DNA of 64,000 nt from the NCBI GenBank assembly GCA_963989245.1, contig OZ022342.1, forward strand, positions 55,691,478-55,755,477, in the 5' to 3' direction. The position numbers and the translations under genes were made by a program. The DNA is from Nansenia antarctica (taxonomy: Eukaryota > Chordata > Actinopteri > Argentiniformes > Microstomatidae). Below are positions 54,799 through 64,000 of this stretch, in pieces. The notes beneath the pieces were generated by a model. The model saw only the letters and a list, made by a program, of their open reading frames with translations, did no database searches and was not told the DNA's origin. Positions within the stretch are counted from its first letter, which is position 1; each line of letters starts with the position of its first letter.

Positions 54799-56907
54799 CT
54801 GCAGCGGGAATAATGCTCGAGCGCGCGCGGAGACCTCCACCTCACTCCTCATTGCAGTCAGTCAGTGCTTATTCTGTCATTTATTAGCAATGCTGGATCC
54901 TTGGATCATGATACTTTATATCAACATCACTTTTGATCCAATAGTAGTACAGTATAACATATTGTTTGCTTCTGATCACTCTGCAAATTCCCGCTCTGCC
55001 CTTCAGCAGGGTAGCACATTATTCACTGAAAGAGGCTGACCTGATAGCCTACATTATTTTGGAGGCGAAATGACACACAGTAGCCTATATGCTATAACAG
55101 CAGCAACAACATTTTGTAAATTGAATTATGTATACAAGTTATGTCTAATACACTGATGTAGGCTACTGCATGCAACATTTTGTAAATACAGTATCTGCAG
55201 CTTAACCTATTATCAGATGCTTCACTGTGATTGTCATGTGTGGTTCCTACTACACCAGGAAAAGATTTTGTAAATGACAATAATATTTTTTTCACACCAG
55301 GGATTTGTTTGATCTGCAAGAGCTAGAGGCATTCAGTCTGGTGCACTCTGCAAAACGGAACAGGGAATGAGGCCAAGCTACAAAAAACTGAAGCTGAAAA
55401 TGAGGACATCATGACACTGTTTTTTGCAGTGGCTGTTGCATTCTGGGATGTCTATAAATCCAGGTGATATAGGTAAGGAACTGTGTACTCATTCAACGTT
55501 TTTAGCGCTGCTCTCGCCCATCAGCTCCCACTTCTCAAGCATCTCTGTAGCTAACTGCCCACTGCCTGCCTGCTCTCTCCTAACCAAACCAGACTCAGCT
55601 ACTCTCAGACACACTGAATCTGATCAGACTTCTCTATCATATGCACATATAGAATAACAGCATGTACATGTACTCAAAGGTAAGAGCTTTGACTTATGAT
55701 TTGTCTTTTGATTTTCAGTGCATGTTTAATGACTATAGTTTGTATTTAACATAATACCATAAAGTAATCTTCTCATCTGTCTTTGTATATCTATATATTT
55801 CAGTGTGACAACTCTCTATCAGTAACTATCATGGTTTTATCTCTCTTTAGGTTTCTATTATGAAATACTCCATCAAATCATAGCCCATTTTGATTTGTCG
55901 AATAGCATTTAACCTAGAAACAATTGAGACGGTGTTGTTATACTGTTCACATTCACTATCACATTGCCAGATCTTGTTTGTCCACTGTATCCTCGAAGGG
56001 TTTTGCTCACTGAATTAGCCATGGCTGAGGTACTACAGCCAGGTCCTGTCTTGACCTTCAGAGTCCTGGCCTGTCCTCGGCTATCTGTTTGCTCCTATAA
56101 ATAAAGGATTAGTCGAATGTTGAGTTGTGTGGGACTAATTGAACCTGTTAATATTCATTTGGATATCCTGTGATGCCTTGTCCTCTGCCCTCTCAGTAGG
56201 CAAGGTTGTAATTGGTTAGGTCACGTACCCCTTATGTCCTAAAAGGTTAAGCGGTCAAGAGGTCAAGGGTTCACTGTTTTCTTCCACCAATAGTGATGTA
56301 GCTGGATTGATATTGTGGTGTTTGTTGTGTTGTGGTAGTGGCCGTGGTGGTGGTGCTGATGGGCTTGGGCTTAGAGCTGTGCCGGTCAGTGATGCTGTAT
56401 TGACGCTTGCGTGACCTCAGATTGAAATTGGTGCACCTGATGTTTCATTACTAGCAGATATAGGCATCTAAAGGCAAACAGAGAGGGCAAAACTTGTGTG
56501 ACTTATATATGAGCATCATGTGTAGTAGAGCACCGTTTGTGAACTTGATATTACTCTGAAATGAATCTAGGCAATATGGATTGGACATACAGTAAGTACT
56601 GTTTTAATACTGTGTAATGAGTTTACAGGTTTATGTATTGCTCCCATCCAGGGAGAGAAAGAGAGAGAGAGAAAGAGAGAGAGATCGTTTTTACAGTAAG
56701 GTGAAAGAGAGGTGCAAGGCAGCAATGACAGAATCTGGCTGAGGTGTGGGGTTATCATACTCAGTATGAAACCTTTAATGGGAAAATCAACCCCCCTGAC
56801 TGTGGTGTAATTGGATTTTCCAGAGACTCGTGCTAAATCAAAGCTGTTGGGTACAGCAGCGCAAAGCTTGTTAAGGCTGGACAAGTCTCACCTCCACAGA
56901 CTACTTT

Positions 56908-56969
56908 TGTGTGTGTGTGTGGGGGGGGGGGGGTGAGAGTGTGCTTGTGTGTGTATGTGTGTGCGTATG

Positions 56970-57019
<50 letters not shown>

Positions 57020-57030
57020 TGTGTGTGTCT

Positions 57031-57083
<53 letters not shown>

Positions 57084-57086
57084 TGT

Positions 57087-57139
<53 letters not shown>

Positions 57140-57162
57140 TGCGTGTGTGTGTGTGTGTGTGT
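56908..57162. repeat. long compound (TG)n
   Basis: About 255 bp of TG with G-run, agtg and tctg interruptions. Confidence 0.95.
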
Positions 57163-58717
57163 AAACAAATGTGACAGGGTCTGGTGAAAAAGTCCTCAAG
57201 TAGGGCAAGGCAATTTTTCTGTTTTTTCCAGATTATGAAAGTGCAGACAAGTAAGCTTTCAAATGATGTTTCATACATTAAAATCTGAAAATAGTTGAAG
57301 AAGATATGCTTTTTTGAATGTTGGTACCCCTCAAACCAAATACAGGAGTATCTCGCTCTGAATCAAAACACGCAAAACAGCTGCTAGTAGCTATCAGCTA
57401 AGAAGGTACATTGCAACTACACATAATTAGATGATCACACGTCCTAAAACGTAACTTTGTTTACAAGCCATGTATCACTTACCCAGTAGCCTATGGTAGA
57501 CGATACAGTGAATCCAATTCACATTCAACTCCACTTCAACTTTTGTAAGATGCCAAAAAAACATTTTGGTAACTTTGCGAAATGTTTCGAAACGATTCGA
57601 TGTTGGCCAGTAAATGGAGCATGCCTGAGTTTCTTTGTGACATTGTGAGGAAAGAGAACTAGAGTAGGGCATGCAGATATGTTGGTAGTCATCTAAAATT
57701 AATATGATTTAGGATAGCTAATAACAATGTTGCATATATTGCCTAGCAGAAGCTTCGTTGTCTGTCCGGTATGCTCTCGTCCGTGACTTCCTTTATCTTA
57801 ATCAGTGTAACGGTAATGCAAGATGCCTTAGTTAGTGTTTACACGATGCTCAACTTTAAATTTTAAACAGATTGAATGAGATTACAACCGAACCATCAGT
57901 TAGGTCCTCAGCAACAATAAATGATGATGAAAACATAAGATTACTTTTTTCAATGCAAGAAAGGATGCCACTGATAATTACACAAATGTGACCAAACTAT
58001 TTATTTATTAATAGTTAGAAATCAATGGGCAACCATGTTTCAGTGTTAGATAATGACTGTCAAATAATGACATGAAGAAAACATCCCTTTACAGTCCACA
58101 TACAACCTTGTCACAATTTTGTGTGACCGTCAATTATTTTATTTTTTTAACTGTCAAAAGGTCTGATGCTGACCGTCAACTGCCAATTTTAAGAACACAT
58201 TTTCAACCCCTAATACACAGTGTAGCAATGTTGGATGATGACCATCAAATGGCAACCATAAACCAACATGGTATGATGAATGTGTTAACACATTCTACTG
58301 TGCAACGTTTGGTTTCAACATTGTTCCACAGTTATTTTTCATTTTTGTCTCTCTATGGTTGGCACAAGACAGTGAGCATCACATCACATACGTTTATACA
58401 ATGTTTGGAATTAGACAATGCAGTACCATACCATTTTCTGTCATGACCAATATACGACACAACACGTCAGTTGTATTAGTTGTCAATGGGATAGGTTAAT
58501 CCCATGCAGGCCTGATACTGTAGCCTGGCAATGGCAATGATGAGCGGTTTTTAATTAGTCCGAAATGTATCTGCCTAATCAAAGATCAGTAATACAATAC
58601 CTGCACTGTAATTTTGTGCAAGGATGAGGAGGGGGTTCAGGCGGATGGAGTTTCTACCTTGTGTTACATACACACACACATGCACGCAAGCATGCACGTA
58701 CGTATGCACACGCACAA

Positions 58718-58808
<91 letters not shown>
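58718..58808. repeat. (CA)n microsatellite
   Basis: CA run with one cgcg interruption. Confidence 0.95.
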
Positions 58809-58812
<4 letters not shown>

Positions 58813-59288
58813 TACAGGTGTGGGTCCGTGGAGGGGCTTCATGAATGATTAACTGTGTCAAAGGAGGTCATTGCTGTCTCATTACGGTCAGCACGGGAGC
58901 GCTGGTCCAGCAGGAAGTATTATTCCGTACTGAGTCCCTGCCCTCCGCCCCTCCGCTCCTCCACACGCTCCACCCCACCACCTATCTGCCCTGGTCCCCA
59001 GAACCAGCCCAGTTCCTTAAGAGAGCATGTGTGTCAGAGACAGAGTGAGATCAGAGCGACACCGGGGATAGCAGTGTGACCAGAGGTGATAGGATCAGAG
59101 GGATACACCTGCGTCTAAGTCGGGGCGGCTAGTATGGGAGAGCTCCTCGACTGCTAGAACAGCCCGGGACGAGTGTCCGCCCCTACTGCACAGGCTACCC
59201 AGGGACCGTTGTTGAATAATACAACAAGTTTGGATTAAATCAACACATTTTGTCTGGTCCATCACAAGACTATCAACCATCATCAACC

Positions 59289-59318
59289 ATGACTCACATG
59301 GCTTTGGAGATGACTGAG
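59289..59318 (+). CDS. weak candidate first coding exon of a plus-strand gene (myo1h by synteny)
   Basis: A plus-strand ATG opens MTHMALEMTE and ends at a donor, ACTGAG|gtaatg, in phase 0. In human the gene beyond FOXN4 is MYO1H on the opposite strand, and related short-tailed class I myosins begin with a few residues before ESALTARD. The following coding exon is not in the window, and such short open segments arise by chance, so this is only a pointer. Confidence 0.15.
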
Positions 59319-60651
59319 GTAATGACGCCTTGTGTGTATGCGCATGTCTTCCTCTTGTTTGACAGTACAGCACGTTTACAAAACCTGGCTTTATTTTCGG
59401 AGATTGCGGATTTCTTCCTCCCACTTTTATTGATAACAGTCAAACCTGAGTTTATCGTAGTGAATCCAGTCTACTGTAATGTATGTTGCTTCCATATCAT
59501 GTTATGACAGTATTACTACACAGTACAGTACAGCAGTGTACGTGAGGAGTTGTGTGAGGTGATCATGTACTGTAGGCTTGTGACACTCAGGTTTCTCCAG
59601 ACACCTATATCCCCCTATAAACCAAATGTGTGTTGCCCTGGGTGACTTGTCGTGTCAGTCAGGGGCCCACGAGGGGTGCTATCTCTTTCAGGAGCCTAAC
59701 GGCCACTTTGCGAGTGAGTAACAGGATCCCGTGCCATCGTGGAGAGACCGGGACAATGGGGTGGCCTCTCGGGTGATGGCCGCTTGGTCAGATAGACTTT
59801 CCAGTTCCGCTTTAGCATGCCATTAATTGTAGGTGTCTAGTTGCTCATTTTCCATATTTGTTAGTGTCTTTCTATCCCTCACTCTCCACATCTCCATCTT
59901 CCTCTGTCTGTCTGTCTGTCTGTCTGTCTGTGTGTATCGTCTCCTCTCTACATTCCCACCCCGTCTTCTCTTTCAACTCCTATCGACCTCTGAATTTCCT
60001 CTCCTCTTGTATTCACCCACCATTAGGTGACACTGTTCCCTACAATAAGAGTGTGTAGTTAGGTTGTATAGTTACGTAGCTAATAGGAACTATTTCTAGG
60101 CCATGTCCTTTTGCCAGATTGCCCATCTCGTGATAAGTAAGTAGCTACGTTTCTAGGCCTTGTCCTTTTGCCAGATTGCCTGTCTATCTCATGACGGTCT
60201 GGTGTTATTTTCTCATCTGGGGAGTGATCTCCTCAGCTCATATTCCTTCTGAATGGCTGCCCCACAATCTCTGCCCTCCGCTCTGAGGCGTGCCACCAGT
60301 CTGCCCATATTATGCTAACACATGGGCAGATTGCCAGAGCCAGGCCTGGCATGCAGCCCTGTCACTCAAAGCAATGGTCTCTGCTGGGTCCACTAGGTCC
60401 TGTAGAGGATCATCAGTTTGTTCTGAGCACTCGCTGAAAGGAATCTAGGCAACGACGATTAGACGTGCAGTAAGAACTATTTTAATACTGCAAAATGAGT
60501 TTACAGGTTTATGTATTCCTCCCATCAGAGAAATTTTTAAGATATTATCAACTTTGTGGTGTCAGAGAACAGCCTGTGGCAGAAAAACAGCCTGTAATGT
60601 GATGGTCTGTTGTCTGCAATTGAAAATGGAAAATGTGTCAGACGTAAATAG

Positions 60652-60652
<1 letters not shown>

Positions 60653-60733
<81 letters not shown>

Positions 60734-60808
60734 TTTCTCTCTCTCTCTCTTTCTCTCTATTTCCATACACAAACACAAACACACACAAAAATACTTGTGC
60801 ACGCACAG

Positions 60809-60901
<93 letters not shown>
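60653..60901. repeat. compound (CT)n then (AC)n
   Basis: CT run to about 60758, a short spacer, then AC run from about 60779. Confidence 0.95.
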
Positions 60902-60904
<3 letters not shown>

Positions 60905-62144
60905 AAAGAGGTAAGCATAACATGGCTCAAGTTCCCATGTTTGTACTAAGGAGGGGAGAATAGGGGGTTTATCCTCATTGCCCCATTCTGTGTATTGTGA
61001 GATTGATTCTGACATCTCAAATGGGGCGCCTTCAATGATATTGTTCACCTGTCTCATTGGTTTAATGTGATGATGGGCTGGGAGATGGGTGGGAGGGATG
61101 GTGATGGGGAGTGTGAAATAAAGAATAGCTCAAAGGTGGAGGGAATCACCCCCCCTCTCCTAACCCAGTAACCCTCCCTTCCCAGAAAATCCCCGGGTGT
61201 GAGAAATGAAATATAAATTAGCTAGCTCATTAGATAGATCATGTCGATAACTGGGTTAGTGAATATGAAAGCTAAACATAAGCTTTACTCCATCTTGAGT
61301 CTGTTTCTTGAATGTGTGTGTGTGTGCATTGCATTTTGGGCTCTCAAATTACACAAATACCATCCCTTACCCCCTGTTGCTGCTCCTTTTGCTCCGTTCT
61401 TCCCCATTGCAATGCCCTCCTTCCACTAAATAGGTCAAATCTCTATTGTGTCATGACTGCCCAGTGTGAAATTGACTGTGACGTTAAATGTTTTCTAATG
61501 AATAATTACTGAATGGATACACTGGGTGTATGTGTGTAATGGATTGTAGACTGCTCTTTAAAAACGTTTCCCCCTTCGTCTTACTCACAGAACAAAAATG
61601 CTTTTCACATGCAATTGAGAAAGGAGGGGTATTGTATTAACTTGATACGTTTTTATGTTGTTCGCAAATTCAGAGAAAATTGAAAAAGCCTTTTTTTGGT
61701 TTCTGTCACAGTGAGAAAGTTATAGAATGATTATGTTTAATGATTAAAGTTATAGGATGATGATGTTTGGGAGCTGGCAGCTACAGTATAGAAGCTATGA
61801 CATGTTGTTGTGCCAGGAGGTCTTTTTGTCTTTTGAGAGAGGAGTGGGTTGTAGAGTTTTTTGCCTGCACTCCTACATGCCAAGTATACATCCTGGAGGG
61901 CTAATGTTTTGACCATATTTCAATGGTTTTCACAGCCCTGTGTTTGCTGGAGACATGGTGGTCTGGGTGTGGGCCTGTTTTAATGCCCCCTATGTTTACA
62001 AATGCTGTATATATTTCTATCTGGACAGTATGTACAGTACCAAGTATGTTGTTCTCAAAAACGTCCTTGTAATTGATTACACAGTGTCATTTGCTGCTAT
62101 ACGCGATTGTATTTTTGCTTACCAGTTTAGGAACTTTTGTTTGA

Positions 62145-62197
<53 letters not shown>

Positions 62198-62200
62198 TGT
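62145..62200. repeat. (TG)n microsatellite
   Basis: About 25 units with one tatg break. Confidence 0.9.
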
Positions 62201-62532
62201 TTTTGTCATTAATCTTTTCCCTAGGGAAATGGCATCAGGAAAGTAAGATTAAAACAATAAAAGAAGTGATGAATTGCGTTGTGTGTTGGTGTCCTTGGCC
62301 CATCTTCTACCCGGTAACTGGAGCTGGTAGAGCTTTCCTGTGAGTTGGGTTGAAAATAGCCCTGTTTCCCCTAAAATAGGACTCCAGAGGGGGATAGCTA
62401 TCTACACTGTTTTGCTGAGCAGGACTAGAAGAGGGTCATTTGGTCTTGAAGGGATTTTCAGAGAGTGAGCATAGAAAAGTCATTGTCTGAATGTCACTAA
62501 TAAGAATGCTGACAATTATATTCAATTCTAGG

Positions 62533-62536
<4 letters not shown>

Positions 62537-62612
<76 letters not shown>

Positions 62613-62617
62613 CACAC
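62537..62617. repeat. (CA)n microsatellite
   Basis: Nearly pure CA with one cgca break. Confidence 0.9.
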
Positions 62618-63120
62618 TTACTGTACTATCACTTCTGCTTCCTTTGTCGCCCACTTTCCACATTATTGATGGTTTCCTATCGGTGGAAATGGTGGGGGCA
62701 ATATGTCAATGCTTCCTGCCATACTGTCCTTTCCCTTAAATAAACCCAGATGTAAGTACAAAAGGGGATTTGAGCACTCAGTCTGAGACAGAAGATATTC
62801 TCTTTCAAGGTAGGGCATTGGACATTTACTCATGCAAGCTTCTTTGTATTTTTCCGTAATACAGAACATTAGGCTACACAGTACAGTATTTTACATGATT
62901 TCATACCGTGCATTAGTGTATTAACAGTTTACAATTGCTGTCAACATGGAAATTGTGAGTATCTATTACGATAACATGGAACGTTGGCTGTGGGTGAACA
63001 TTGGCAGTGTTGAGAGCCAAACCAGTGAAGCATTCTGAACAGGGTGGTGCTGTCATAGAACTGTAATTAAGGTTAATTGAGCTGACTGATATAATGTTAC
63101 TAGAAACACCAGAGCACATT

Positions 63121-63412
63121 TGTGACGGCAGCTGGTGAAAACGGGAACAAGTCGAGAACCAAATAAAAATGTTCAGACTTTTATTCTGAGAAATTTAAAT
63201 AAATATCAACGTTGTTGAATATCAATGACACACTCCCTAGTCAAGCCAAAACATTGCAATTCAATGGATTCGGTGAGTAATCCCCACTACTCTACACTAA
63301 CTAGGTAGTAGTGGGGATTACTCACACATTTTTCTGAATAAAACTCAGAAAACCCCCCCTGAACATTTGGTCAGTTGCCGACTTGTTCCCACTTTCATCA
63401 GCTGCTGTCACA
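63121..63412. mobile_element. MITE with nested hairpin
   Basis: Ends tgtgacggcagctggtgaaa and tttcatcagctgctgtcaca are imperfect inverted repeats that also share gggaacaagtcg. Inside, 63271-63289 and 63309-63327 form a perfect 19-bp hairpin (gtgagtaatccccactact). Confidence 0.75.
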
Positions 63413-64000
63413 GCAGCCATACTTCAGCTGTAATCGTACTTATTGTCAGTAGAAATATCTTCTAGTGTGATACTGTAACAACACAGCAGTATTGTTTTCA
63501 ATAGTAATATTACAATACTGAAACACATTCCCTTTGCTTTTCTTTTGATATGAGTCTGCTCATTTCAAATAATTAAAATCAGTATATCAACCTTGGGTTT
63601 ACAGTAGCAGTGAGTTACTATTTTGATTGGAGGTGACAGGTTCATTTCATTATGGCCTGCATTTTGACCATGCAGTTGAGGCCAGTGTGTTGGTGTCTAG
63701 CAACTGCTGGAGTCTGCACTGTCGTATTGTATGTGTGTTTGTGTCACACAGGGGGCAGGGGAATGTATCCTCTATGACGGTGACAAGAGACTGATTGCTC
63801 AGTGAGGAGCATAGGAGCAGATTAGATAGGGATGCCTGTACTCACATCATTCATGTGCTGAGAGGATGTGGCCAAGGCCACCAGCCACACTGACTGCAAG
63901 TGAATAGAGAGGCCGACAGATTGAGAGGAAACAAACTGGTTTTGGGGAGATGGCCTCTGTGTGTATGGAATGGGGCTGTTTATTTTATGTGTGCGTGTGT

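Larger units (their letters stand above)
54799..64000. other. foxn4 upstream, largely non-coding
   Basis: A small CpG-rich patch at 54790-54870 could mark the foxn4 promoter. The rest is simple repeats, an 88-bp direct duplication (56560 and 60438) and a MITE; the only exon candidate is at 59289. Confidence 0.5.

Overview
This is vertebrate nuclear DNA, almost certainly from a teleost fish. The genes are split into short exons with GT-AG introns, there are long CA/TG, GA/CT and poly-G/C microsatellites, tRNA-derived SINEs, Tc1-like transposon remnants and many short inverted-repeat elements, and the proteins are close to mammalian CORO1C, SSH1, SVOP and FOXN4. I cannot name the species. The gene order and strand coro1c(-) - ssh1(-) - svop(-) - foxn4(-) match human 12q24.11, where DAO, USP30, UNG, ACACB and other genes lie between; those are absent here. 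No prokaryotic, CRISPR, viral or toxin-type locus was seen.

Layout, all recognised genes on the minus strand. (1) 1-11000, coro1c 5' part: the first coding exon of a type I coronin (3029-3228), a likely non-coding first exon ending at 6793, and an exceptional 3.1-kb coding exon (7905-11000) whose phase fits exactly to the coronin exon. This predicts a long isoform with about 1026 extra N-terminal residues. (2) 11001-20284: intergenic DNA and ssh1 3' UTR, rich in transposon debris, including a perfect 151-bp-arm hairpin element. (3) 20285-35587: complete ssh1, 15 coding exons, 1062 codons, with an extra candidate alternative first exon at 30823-30920. (4) 36896-42552: svop, with 15 coding exons placed from the second onward, two GC-AG introns and one acceptor built directly on a (TG)n tract of about 193 bp; its start codon was not found. 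(5) 45871-52217: foxn4, nine coding exons, 458 codons, with a broken upstream start context. (6) 52218-64000: a 28-bp minisatellite, inverted-repeat elements and long dinucleotide repeats, with one weak plus-strand first-exon candidate near 59290 where synteny predicts myo1h.

Functional links: coronins and Slingshot phosphatases act on the same pathway (Arp2/3 and cofilin control of actin turnover), and coro1c and ssh1 are adjacent in tandem here. SVOP is a synaptic-vesicle transporter-like protein and FOXN4 a retinal, spinal and cardiac cell-fate transcription factor; these two look like ordinary syntenic neighbours. Exon boundaries below were derived by hand from splice consensus, reading phase and remembered homology. 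They were checked by phase arithmetic, but no alignment or transcript evidence was available.
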